DNA of 55,122 bases from a virus, in IMG/VR virus record IMGVR_UViG_3300032285_003935, positions 1 through 55,122 of that record. One strand, 5' to 3'. Under the pieces are notes generated by a model. That model was not told the origin of the DNA. It did not search any database and saw only the letters and a list, made by a program, of their open reading frames with translations. The translations under genes and the position numbers were made by a program. Within the stretch, counting starts at the first letter, position 1. The number at the start of each line of letters is the position of its first letter. Positions 37,897 to 45,652 of the stretch are shown here, piece by piece.

Positions 37897-37924
37897 TAAA
37901 ACCCTTCAGAAATGAAGGGTTTTC
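37897..37924 (+). terminator. Intrinsic terminator
   Basis: AAAACCCTTCA and TGAAGGGTTTT form a long stem around gaaa between the pre-terminase operon and terminase. Confidence 0.9.
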
Positions 37925-37943
37925 TATTTTAATATAAATTTTA

Positions 37944-37951
37944 TATTTATA
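37944..37951 (+). promoter_or_regulatory. Late-type box for terminase
   Basis: TATTTATA, 4 bases before the ATG at 37956. Because a terminator lies directly upstream, terminase needs its own promoter here, which supports this box as a real promoter. Confidence 0.7.
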
Positions 37952-37955
37952 GTAT

Positions 37956-39701
37956 ATGAGTTTATCTAAAGAAGCCGTTTTAATGGAGTATGCTAAGTGT
38001 ATGAAATCAACACCATACGCCCTTAAAACTTATTTACAGACATATGACAACACTGTTCAAAAGTATGTCCCATTAGAATTATTTCCTGACCAGGTTAGTT
38101 TGGTTGAGGATTATGAAAATTACAATGAAAATATCGCATTAAAGTATCGACAAGCCGGTGTGTCCACAGTAACTGCCGCTTGGTCATCAAAAAAACTTGT
38201 TTTTGCTAAAAAAAATAGTCCTGAAAAAATATTGGTTATTGCAAACAAGTTAGATACTGCGGTTGAAGTTGCAAATAAAATCAGAGGATTTACTGAACAG
38301 TGGCCTGCTTGGGTTGGTGTTGGTTTTTCGGCAGAAAAAAACTCACAAAGACATTTTAAATTAACAAATGGATGTGAAGTTAAAGCAGTTGCAACATCTA
38401 AAGATGCTCTTCGTGGTTATACACCAACAATATTAATATTTGATGAAGCTGCGTACATTGATGCTGACGATGATTTTTGGGCAGCTTGTATGGCATCCTT
38501 ATCCACAGGTGGTAAGGTTATAGTTGTGTCAACACCAAACGGATATGACCCGATTTATTATGGAATTTATGACCAAGCCTTAAAGGGTATGAATGAATTT
38601 AAAGTTTCCGAAATGGTTTGGTGGAAAGACCCAAGATATGCAAAAGATTTATCTTTAATCAATGTAAAAGATATTATTCATTATTATTTAAATCGTAATG
38701 AATATCAAACTGTTGAAATTCTTGAATACAAAGATAAAGAAAAAAACTTTGATGAAATAAGACAACTAATTAATCAAGGATATAAACCAAGTTCGTCTTG
38801 GTATGAATCTATGGTTAAAAAACTTAAATACGATAAACGTAAAGTTAGTCAGGAGTTGGAATGTGCATTTCTTGGTTCAGGTGATAACGTATTTGATTCT
38901 GATTTATTGGAAAATTTAAGAATAAATATGGTTAAAGAACCGTCAACAAAAATGATGGGTGGTGGACTTTGGATTTGGAAAGAACCTGAAATGGGTAAAA
39001 AATATATTATGGGTGTTGACGTATCTCGTGGGGACAGTGAGGACTTTTCAACATTCCAAGTTATTGATTTTGATACAAGAGAACAAGTTGCTGAGTATGT
39101 TGGAAAACTTCCACCAGATACATTAGCTGAAATATGTTTTAAATGGGGTAATATGTATAATGCATTTATTGTAATTGATATTACTGGTGGTATGGGAGTA
39201 ACGACATCTTTAAGATTAAGAGAATTGGGTTATCAAAACATGTATGTTGATGGTGTTGATATTTCAAATAAATGGAAATATGACCCAAAGGTAACTGAAA
39301 AAATACCTGGAATTAATTTTAATGCTAAACGAGTTCAAATTATTGCAACATTTGAGGAGTATTTAAGACATGGATTTAAAATAAATTCAAGTAGATTACT
39401 CAATGAAATGAATACATTTATTTATATAAATGGAAGGCCTGACCACCAAAAAGGGCAACATGACGATTTGATTATGTCTGTCGCAATGGCTCTTTATGTT
39501 GGTGAATCATCATTTACATCACTTAATAAGGTAACAAACCAAACAAAGGCGATGATTAATTCATGGACTGTTAATACAAATAATTACGATAGACAACAGT
39601 TTTTAGACCCTGTTATACCACAACATCAAGAAAACATTAAAAGAGAAGCCACAAAAAGTGATTATGAAAACTATTTATGGTTATTCGGAGGAAGGAGATA
39701 A
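37956..39701 (+). CDS. Terminase large subunit (gp17-like packaging ATPase-nuclease)
   Basis: A 581-residue protein. The ATPase part has a deviant Walker A KYRQAGVST (residues 63-71), Walker B ILIFDEAAYI with Asp163 and Glu164, and coupling motif VVSTPNG (190-196). The nuclease part has the RNase H-type acidic triad: Asp355 in MGVDVSRGD, Asp408 in FIVIDITGG and Asp504 in HDDLIMSVA. It drives DNA into the prohead and cuts it, docking on the portal. It is close in size to T4 gp17 (610). Unlike T4, the tail sheath and tube genes do not follow; a 39-residue ORF and the portal do. Confidence 0.97.
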   Translation: MSLSKEAVLMEYAKCMKSTPYALKTYLQTYDNTVQKYVPLELFPDQVSLVEDYENYNENIALKYRQAGVSTVTAAWSSKKLVFAKKNSPEKILVIANKLDTAVEVANKIRGFTEQWPAWVGVGFSAEKNSQRHFKLTNGCEVKAVATSKDALRGYTPTILIFDEAAYIDADDDFWAACMASLSTGGKVIVVSTPNGYDPIYYGIYDQALKGMNEFKVSEMVWWKDPRYAKDLSLINVKDIIHYYLNRNEYQTVEILEYKDKEKNFDEIRQLINQGYKPSSSWYESMVKKLKYDKRKVSQELECAFLGSGDNVFDSDLLENLRINMVKEPSTKMMGGGLWIWKEPEMGKKYIMGVDVSRGDSEDFSTFQVIDFDTREQVAEYVGKLPPDTLAEICFKWGNMYNAFIVIDITGGMGVTTSLRLRELGYQNMYVDGVDISNKWKYDPKVTEKIPGINFNAKRVQIIATFEEYLRHGFKINSSRLLNEMNTFIYINGRPDHQKGQHDDLIMSVAMALYVGESSFTSLNKVTNQTKAMINSWTVNTNNYDRQQFLDPVIPQHQENIKREATKSDYENYLWLFGGRR

Positions 39702-39705
39702 AACT

Positions 39706-39825
39706 ATGGGATATATAAAAAGACAAAAATCAGGGACATACAACGCAGGTACTCGAAGTAAAGTATCCGGACAAGGGGTGCAAACTGTAAAATTACCTGT
39801 AAGTGATAAAAAACCTAGTAAATAA
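39706..39825 (+). CDS. Very small basic protein between terminase and portal
   Basis: A 39-residue basic ORF (MGYIKRQKSGTYNAGTRSKV...) starting 4 bases after the terminase stop. Gly, Ser and Lys dominate and no hydrophobic core is visible, as in the 43-residue protein at 14383-14514. Position between terminase and portal suggests a virion or packaging accessory role, but it could be a chance ORF. Confidence 0.55.
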   Translation: MGYIKRQKSGTYNAGTRSKVSGQGVQTVKLPVSDKKPSK

Positions 39826-39862
39826 CATTTATAGTGTTGTTTAAACAAATTATACTTCAGAT

Positions 39863-41698
39863 ATGAGTGAAAATAAACTAACAGTATGGCAGAGGTTATC
39901 ACAAGCCTTTGGACCCAATTCATTATTAGGTCAAGATTACCCTACATACAAATATGATAAGCAAGAATTATTAAAAACAACTTCCAAACAGGAATACGAA
40001 AGAGAACGACTTCAAGCTCAACAAACTTACTATTTAGCAAATCAGTGGGGTAGAATTGAAAACAATCTTTATACACAGGCGGTTTATTATGAACCAACAC
40101 GTTTATCCTCTTTCTATGATTATGAATCAATGGAGTTTACACCTGAAATTGGTGCGGCTTTAGATATATACGCTGAAGAGTCAACAACCATTAACCAAGA
40201 TGGTTTTATGTTACAAATTTATTCTGAGTCATCGAGAATTAAATCAATTTTAGGTGATTTGTTTAATAACTCTTTAGATATAAACACTAACTTACCTATG
40301 TGGACAAGAAACACATGTAAGTATGGTGATAATTTTGTTTATTTAAAGTTAGACCCTGAAAAAGGTATTGTTGGATGTATGCAATTACCAATCATTGAAA
40401 TTGAAAGATTGGAAGCAGGTATGGGGGCTCACTCAACAGATTCAACAACTAATCCTGAAAAGAAACATTTGAAATTTAAATGGAAACAAAAAGATTTAGA
40501 ATTTAATACTTGGGAAATTGCTCACTTCAGATTACTTGGTGATGATAGAAGACTTCCTTATGGTACTTCTATGTTAGAAAAAGCTCGTCGTATTTGGAAA
40601 CAATTATTATTGTCAGAAGATGCGATGTTAATATACAGAACATCAAGAGCACCTGAAAGACGTGTATTTAAAGTATTTGTTGGAAACATGGATGATGCGG
40701 ATGTTGAACCGTATATCCAAAGATTTGCCAATAAGTTTAAAAGAAGTCAAACTGTTGATAATAAAACAGGTAATGTAGATATGAGATTTAATCAGATGGC
40801 AGTTGACCAAGATTATTTTGTTCCCGTTAGAGATACCACACAAACAATGCCTATTGAGACATTACCAGGAGCCGCAAACTTATCGGAGATTGCAGATATT
40901 GAGTATATTCAAAAGAAATTATTAACGGCTCTTCGTGTCCCTAAAGCGTTTTTAGGATTTGAAGAAACTGTGGGTGATGGTAAAAATTTATCATTACAAG
41001 ATATTCGTTTTGCAAGAACAATTAACAGAATTCAGAAAAATATGGTTTCTGAATTAAATAAAATTGCAATCATCCATTTATTTATTCTTGGTTTTGAAGA
41101 TGAAATTTCAAATTTCCAACTTAGTTTAACTAATCCGTCAACTCAGGCAGATTTAATGAAGATTGATGTATGGAAAGAAAAGATTTTATTATACAAAGAT
41201 TTGGTTGCTGACCCTGGTAGTGGAATTGCTCCTGTATCAGTTTCTTGGGCTAAGAAACATATTCTTGGATTTTCTGATGAAGAAATTAAACTTGATTTAC
41301 AACAACAACGTATTGAAAGAGCTGTCGGTGAAGAACTTAAGAAAACTGCTGAAGTTATTACTCATACAGGTTTATTTGATAATTTAGATAAGTTGTATGG
41401 TAAAAAAGAAAGTGAACCTGCGGGGACACCATCAGAAGGAGGTGGAGCACCACCATCATCTGATTTAGGAGGATTTGGAGGAGGCTCTGAAAGTCCTGCA
41501 CCACCATCGGAAAGTCCTGCACCACCAGTGGAAGGAGCAGGAACAGTACCTGAAAGTGCTGAAGACCGTAATTCGGGACTTAATATTTTATTAGAAAATA
41601 GTGGGATGTTAAATGAAGATGAATTGATTGATTTAGGTAGAGTTCAAGAATCATTAGGTGAAATTGGAAATCAATTGGATAAACTATTAAAGAATTGA
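39863..41698 (+). CDS. Portal protein (gp20-like)
   Basis: A 611-residue protein matching T4-type portals. The N-terminal wing has YDYESMEFTPEIGAALDIYAEE, the hallmark of gp20-like proteins, followed by WTRNTCKYGDNFVYLKLD, and the stem/clip region with LPYGTSMLEKARRIWKQLLLSEDAMLIYR and RAPERRVFKVFVG. The crown helix contains LRVPKAFLGFEE...NLSLQDIRFARTINRIQK. The last 90 residues are a Gly/Pro/Ser-rich tail (501-560) and a short acidic helix, longer than in T4 (524). The portal is the dodecameric vertex for DNA entry. An ATTTATA-type box lies at about 39828-39835, some 28 bases upstream. Confidence 0.96.
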   Translation: MSENKLTVWQRLSQAFGPNSLLGQDYPTYKYDKQELLKTTSKQEYERERLQAQQTYYLANQWGRIENNLYTQAVYYEPTRLSSFYDYESMEFTPEIGAALDIYAEESTTINQDGFMLQIYSESSRIKSILGDLFNNSLDINTNLPMWTRNTCKYGDNFVYLKLDPEKGIVGCMQLPIIEIERLEAGMGAHSTDSTTNPEKKHLKFKWKQKDLEFNTWEIAHFRLLGDDRRLPYGTSMLEKARRIWKQLLLSEDAMLIYRTSRAPERRVFKVFVGNMDDADVEPYIQRFANKFKRSQTVDNKTGNVDMRFNQMAVDQDYFVPVRDTTQTMPIETLPGAANLSEIADIEYIQKKLLTALRVPKAFLGFEETVGDGKNLSLQDIRFARTINRIQKNMVSELNKIAIIHLFILGFEDEISNFQLSLTNPSTQADLMKIDVWKEKILLYKDLVADPGSGIAPVSVSWAKKHILGFSDEEIKLDLQQQRIERAVGEELKKTAEVITHTGLFDNLDKLYGKKESEPAGTPSEGGGAPPSSDLGGFGGGSESPAPPSESPAPPVEGAGTVPESAEDRNSGLNILLENSGMLNEDELIDLGRVQESLGEIGNQLDKLLKN

Positions 41699-41722
41699 TA
41701 TTTATAATTAAATTATTATATA

Positions 41723-42433
41723 ATGAGATTCGGAATAATAAAAACACTAGTAGAAAATAAGTTAGTAGAGTCATTTAAAAATGAAACTCTTAAAGCTGAT
41801 ATGTATCTTTTTAACAAAAAATTATTAAAAAATAAAGATTTTGTTAAAATGATGTCAATTTATGACAACCTAAATGAAAACAAAGGTTTAGATAAAGAAA
41901 CTTCCAATTATTTGGTTGAGGATATGGTTTCTGAATTTAAAAATCTAAAACTTTCGGAGTCAACAAATAAATTTATTAAAAGTTGGACAAAAGATATTGT
42001 TTTAGAAAACAAATACGAAACTATTGATGATTTATTGTATGGCGATTTGATAAAACCTGAAAAAAAATCAATTGCTAAAAAGAAAATTGTTGAAAGTTTA
42101 ACTAAAACTAAACCTATTGTTGAAAACAAAAAACCTAAAGTTCCAATTAGTTCGTTAGTTAAAATTGCAAATTCAACAGTTGAAAAATATTTAGAAAATC
42201 TAAATGAATCAGAAAAAAATACTGTAAAGGAAATTTTAACTTCAAAAGACGAAAACTTAAAAAATAAATTCAATGAGTTAAAAGAAAATGCAGTTCAAAA
42301 AATTGACTCATTAATTTCAGAATCTGATGAGGAACTTAAAAATGTTTTAATTGAAACAAAAGAAAGAATTACAAATTCTAAACCAACTAAAAAAGAATAC
42401 ATTAAATTATTGAGTTTAACTCAAAATTTATAA
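41723..42433 (+). CDS. Putative prohead core protein
   Basis: A 236-residue, Lys/Glu-rich helical protein located between portal and protease, where T4 carries the core genes 67 and 68. It starts MRFGIIKTLVENKLVESFKN and contains many hydrophobic-x-Glu sites (LVE, LNE, IVE, VLE, LIE), so it may be cut into small peptides during maturation as T4 gp67 is. Late-type box TATTTATA (41699-41706) overlaps the portal stop region. Assignment rests on position and composition. Confidence 0.75.
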   Translation: MRFGIIKTLVENKLVESFKNETLKADMYLFNKKLLKNKDFVKMMSIYDNLNENKGLDKETSNYLVEDMVSEFKNLKLSESTNKFIKSWTKDIVLENKYETIDDLLYGDLIKPEKKSIAKKKIVESLTKTKPIVENKKPKVPISSLVKIANSTVEKYLENLNESEKNTVKEILTSKDENLKNKFNELKENAVQKIDSLISESDEELKNVLIETKERITNSKPTKKEYIKLLSLTQNL

Positions 42434-42613
42434 TTCAATATTTTTTGAATTTTTATAAATTGCATTTTTTAAAATCTGACGTTTAGTGTCAGATTTTTTT
42501 TTGTGGTATTTTCTTTCTTGTAAATTTTTGACAAGTTGTGTTTTTACAACTTTTTGTTTAAAATTTTTGAGAGCTCTTTCAATCCCATTATTTTTTACAG
42601 GTATGATTAACAT
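42428..42613 (-). CDS. rpsU: Ribosomal protein bS21, phage-encoded
   Basis: A 61-residue basic protein matching bacterial small-subunit protein bS21 of the Bacteroidota kind: MLIIPVKNNGIERALKNFKQ aligns with the usual MLIIPVKDGENIERALKRYK start, followed by the basic helices QERKYHKKKSDTKRQILKNA. bS21 sits near the 3' end of 16S rRNA at the mRNA exit. As I recall, in Bacteroidota it helps hide the anti-Shine-Dalgarno with a conserved Tyr near position 54; Tyr53 here (NAIYKNSK) fits. It lies alone on the minus strand inside the head operon, with no Shine-Dalgarno before the ATG. A phage bS21 could replace the host protein on ribosomes and favour phage mRNAs. Confidence 0.9.
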   Translation of the reverse strand: MLIIPVKNNGIERALKNFKQKVVKTQLVKNLQERKYHKKKSDTKRQILKNAIYKNSKNIEL

Positions 42614-42680
42614 TTTTTTGACAAGTTTATTAACATTGATTATCTTTTAATAAATAAACGAAGATATGAAAAAATTGTAA

Positions 42681-43145
42681 ATGAAAAAAGGAAAAAGTTG
42701 TGTAATCAAAGGTTACAAACAAATAAAGTGTTCTTATGGAACTGTGGATTCAAAAAACCTAAAATCAATTTACTTAAACATCCAATCTTGGGTTGAACCA
42801 AAAGGTTTAGAAATGGATTGGGTACGACCTGTATCAATACTCAACAAAAATATAAAGACAACTCTTGGTGATATAGTCGACAAAGATTTATTTAATGATA
42901 AATTTATCGTTGATTTAGATTTAAGAACAAGTGGTATATCAATCAAAAAAAGGTCTTTTATGAATTTAGAAATAACACTTTTTGTTAAAACAGAAATGGG
43001 GTTCAAATCAACCGAGTTAAAAAATGAATTAAAAAATATTATATCACAGGTTGAAAAATACTGTTTCAAACCATCAAAATATTTTAAATTTTATTTAACT
43101 AAAAAGGATAAATTAATTACTACCGATAAATTAGAAAATATTTAA
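42681..43145 (+). CDS. Hypothetical protein in head cluster
   Basis: A 154-residue basic protein (MKKGKSCVIKGYKQIKCSYG...), with a central alpha/beta region (FIVDLDLRTSGISIKKRSFM, LEITLFVKTEMGF) and a basic tail. Not recognised. It lies between bS21 (opposite strand) and the prohead protease, in the head gene order, so a head role is likely but not shown. Confidence 0.75.
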   Translation: MKKGKSCVIKGYKQIKCSYGTVDSKNLKSIYLNIQSWVEPKGLEMDWVRPVSILNKNIKTTLGDIVDKDLFNDKFIVDLDLRTSGISIKKRSFMNLEITLFVKTEMGFKSTELKNELKNIISQVEKYCFKPSKYFKFYLTKKDKLITTDKLENI

Positions 43146-43168
43146 TATTTATCTAATAAAAAGGTAAA

Positions 43169-43888
43169 ATGCAAAATTATAAAATATTAGGTCCAAGAGA
43201 TACAGGAAAAGGTGTTTTAATTGAAATGGATGCAGGATTTGTTTCCCCAAGAGAAAAACATAATCAAACATTCTTACAAGAAAGTAAGGATTTTAAAGAT
43301 TATTCAAAACCATTTGAGTTTTATGCTGTTCTACAAAAATATAACACACCAAATAGAAATGGTAGATTATACCCTGAAAGAATTTTAAAAAGAGAAGCTG
43401 ATAACTATATAAAAAATTACATAGGTAAAAAAACATCGTTATCAGAACTTAATCACCCTGAATCTTCATTGATAGATTTAGATAGAGTATCACACATGAT
43501 TACAGAGATGTGGTGGGATGGTAATGTTCTATTAGGTAAACTATTACTTTTGACTTCACCAGGGTTCCATGAAAGAGGTATCGTATCAACAAAGGGTGAC
43601 CAAGCAGCAAACCTATTAAGATTAGGTGTAACGTTAGGTATATCATCAAGAGGGGTAGGTTCATTAAAAAAAGTGGGCGACCAAAATGAAGTACAAGATG
43701 ATTTTGAATTAATTTGTTTTGACCTTGTGTCGTCACCATCAACACCTGGAGCTTATTTATTTACTGAACCTGACGGTAGATTTGCCTTTGAAGAGAACCT
43801 AAAAGAAGAAAATGAAATGAAAGCTGCAAGAACAGTTAACAAATCGCTTGATTTAATGGGTAGACTTTCCGATTATTTAGGAAAATAA
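43169..43888 (+). CDS. Prohead core protease (gp21-like serine protease)
   Basis: A 239-residue protein of the herpesvirus-type/prohead protease superfamily close to T4 gp21 (212 residues). Catalytic His96 is in LSELNHPESS and Ser159 or Ser160 in LGISSRGVGS, with the TPNRNGRLYPERIL motif before them and the C-terminal PSTPGAY segment. In T4 this enzyme cuts scaffold, capsid protein and internal proteins after hydrophobic-x-Glu, then destroys itself. It would be the enzyme that processes the leaders described across this window. Late-type box at 43146-43153. Confidence 0.95.
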   Translation: MQNYKILGPRDTGKGVLIEMDAGFVSPREKHNQTFLQESKDFKDYSKPFEFYAVLQKYNTPNRNGRLYPERILKREADNYIKNYIGKKTSLSELNHPESSLIDLDRVSHMITEMWWDGNVLLGKLLLLTSPGFHERGIVSTKGDQAANLLRLGVTLGISSRGVGSLKKVGDQNEVQDDFELICFDLVSSPSTPGAYLFTEPDGRFAFEENLKEENEMKAARTVNKSLDLMGRLSDYLGK

Positions 43889-43894
43889 ATAATT

Positions 43895-44110
43895 ATGGAA
43901 ATGGATGAAAAATACTTTGTGGCAAAAATCCAATATGATTTGCCAGATGAAAACACAGGAAAAATTAAAAAAGTAAGAGAAGAAAAACTTGTAAAAGGTT
44001 ATTCTGTTACAGATGTTGAAGCTAAGGTTACAGAAGCTTACAAATCATTTAGTTATGATTGGAGAATTACTTCGGTTAGTGAAAGCAAAATTGACGAGGT
44101 GTTTGAGTAA
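43895..44110 (+). CDS. Small head-cluster protein
   Basis: A 71-residue protein (MEMDEKYFVAKIQYDLPDEN...) with an alpha/beta pattern ending SYDWRITSVSESKIDEVFE. It starts 6 bases after the protease stop and ends before a terminator. I recall short proteins of this type (strand, GYSVTDVEAKV helix, strand) from phages as unknown small domains. Possibly a core or assembly factor. Confidence 0.75.
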   Translation: MEMDEKYFVAKIQYDLPDENTGKIKKVREEKLVKGYSVTDVEAKVTEAYKSFSYDWRITSVSESKIDEVFE

Positions 44111-44133
44111 TCACAAAGTAAAAAAAAACATTT

Positions 44134-44161
44134 AAAAGAGGACAAAAGTCCTCTTTTTTTA
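44134..44161 (+). terminator. Intrinsic terminator
   Basis: AAAAGAGGAC and GTCCTCTTTT form a stem around aaaa, followed by T residues, separating protease from scaffold. Confidence 0.9.
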
Positions 44162-44201
44162 TGCTCTAACAAAAAAAAATTAATTTTTATAAACATTCAT
44201 A

Positions 44202-44209
44202 TATTTATT
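44202..44209 (+). promoter_or_regulatory. Late-type box for scaffold and capsid genes
   Basis: TATTTATT, 18 bases before the scaffold ATG at 44228. With the terminator upstream, this is the only visible promoter for the two most highly expressed head genes. Confidence 0.65.
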
Positions 44210-44227
44210 TAATAAAATAACTACGCA

Positions 44228-45622
44228 ATGGCAGAAAAAAACTTGGTTGAAGAAGCATTAATCCAAATACAAAATTTGGAAGAAGCTATCAATGAAAACG
44301 CAAAAGAAATACTTCATTCTACAATGAAAGAAGAAATTAGCGAATTAGTAAAAGAGTCTATGAAAAATGAGGCTGAAGAAGAAGATGAATTTGAAGTTGA
44401 AGACGAACTAGAGTCTGACGACGAATCGGAAGAAGAGGACGAATTTGAATTAGAAGACGAGTCTGAAGAAGACGAATCTGAAGAGGAAGACGACGAAGAT
44501 TCTGAAGAAATGTTTGACATTGATAATTTATCTGATGTAAGTGACGAGGATGAATTTGATTCTATGGCAGTGACTGATTTAACTGACAGTTCTATGGAAG
44601 AAGTTCTTAAAGCTTTCAAAGAAATGAAATCTGATGACAGTTTTGAAATTAAAAAAGAAGGTGATTTTATTCATTTAAGAGATGAAGATGATGAGTACCT
44701 TATTCAAACTGAATCTGAAGAGGAAGAGTATGAAGGTTGGAATGAAGAATCTGAAGAAGAAGAAGAATTAGACGAAATCGTTTACGAAATTGAAATGAGT
44801 GAAGAGGAAGAGGAAGAAGAGGAATACGAACTTGAAGAGGATTTCATATCTGAATCACAATTAGTATCATTATCAAAAGGTTTTACTAAGGAAATACATA
44901 AAGGAAAACCTGCAATGAAACCAAAAATTGGTAAAGATGCTAAAATTGGTGGAAATGCTAAAGACTACGGATGGCACAAAAACGCTTCTTTACCTAAAGG
45001 GTTTAAAGAAGATATGCCAAAAGCAAATCCTACAAAAGGTACTGGTAAACCTAAATTTGAGTTCAAAGAAGAAGCATCAATGGATACGGATAGACCTAAA
45101 AAATTCGCAACAAAAGAGGAAGCTAAAGAAGCTGCTCGTACTTACGGATTTGGTTCTAAAAAAGGACGTGGTTTAAGAAAAGGTGTTACACCTAACAGAA
45201 ACTTAACGTTTGAAAGCCGTGAAATTATGGAAGAAGTTGAAATGTTAAGAGCTAAAAATGAAGAATACAGAAAAGCATTGAATATGTTTAGAGATAAACT
45301 TAATGAAGTTGCGGTATTCAATTCGAATTTAGCATATGCTACAAGATTGTTCACTGAACACTCTACATCAAAGCAAGAAAAAATTAACATTTTAAGAAGA
45401 TTTGATACTGCTGACACTCTTAAAGAATCTAAAGCTCTTTATAAAACAATAAAAGACGAGTTAGGTGGTACTACCGCTAAAGCTCCGATGACAGAATCAA
45501 TCGAAAGAGTAATGGATAAAGTTCCTCAATCAGGTTCAGCTGTGAATTTGATTGAATCAAAAACTTATGAAAATCCTCAATTCTTAAGAATGAAAGACAT
45601 TATGTCAAAAATAATAAAATAA
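44228..45622 (+). CDS. Prohead scaffold/core protein (gp22-like)
   Basis: A 464-residue protein in the position of T4 gp22, just before the capsid gene. The N-terminal 55 residues are helical, with a potential INE|N site at about residue 20. Residues 55-210 are extremely acidic (Glu/Asp runs), followed by a basic, Gly/Lys-rich middle (residues 225-320) and a helical C-terminal part with a coiled coil (MEEVEMLRAKNEEYRKALNM). Such charge-segregated helical proteins form the removable core of the prohead. It is longer than T4 gp22 (269), mainly through the acidic and basic insertions. Confidence 0.88.
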   Translation: MAEKNLVEEALIQIQNLEEAINENAKEILHSTMKEEISELVKESMKNEAEEEDEFEVEDELESDDESEEEDEFELEDESEEDESEEEDDEDSEEMFDIDNLSDVSDEDEFDSMAVTDLTDSSMEEVLKAFKEMKSDDSFEIKKEGDFIHLRDEDDEYLIQTESEEEEYEGWNEESEEEEELDEIVYEIEMSEEEEEEEEYELEEDFISESQLVSLSKGFTKEIHKGKPAMKPKIGKDAKIGGNAKDYGWHKNASLPKGFKEDMPKANPTKGTGKPKFEFKEEASMDTDRPKKFATKEEAKEAARTYGFGSKKGRGLRKGVTPNRNLTFESREIMEEVEMLRAKNEEYRKALNMFRDKLNEVAVFNSNLAYATRLFTEHSTSKQEKINILRRFDTADTLKESKALYKTIKDELGGTTAKAPMTESIERVMDKVPQSGSAVNLIESKTYENPQFLRMKDIMSKIIK

Positions 45623-45652
45623 ACTAAAAAAATAAAAAACCTATAAAATAAA

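Noticed and set aside
39689-39705. Strong Shine-Dalgarno-like GGAGG/AGGAG before the 39-residue ORF
   Set aside because: It lies in the last terminase codons (Gly-Gly-Arg-Arg) and no other gene in the window uses such a site, so it is more likely coincidental.
44314-44619. A Ser-rich 101-residue ORF on the minus strand
   Set aside because: It is the antisense of the Glu/Asp-rich scaffold segment (GAA/GAT codons read as TTC/TCA-type codons), so its Ser-run composition is an artefact.
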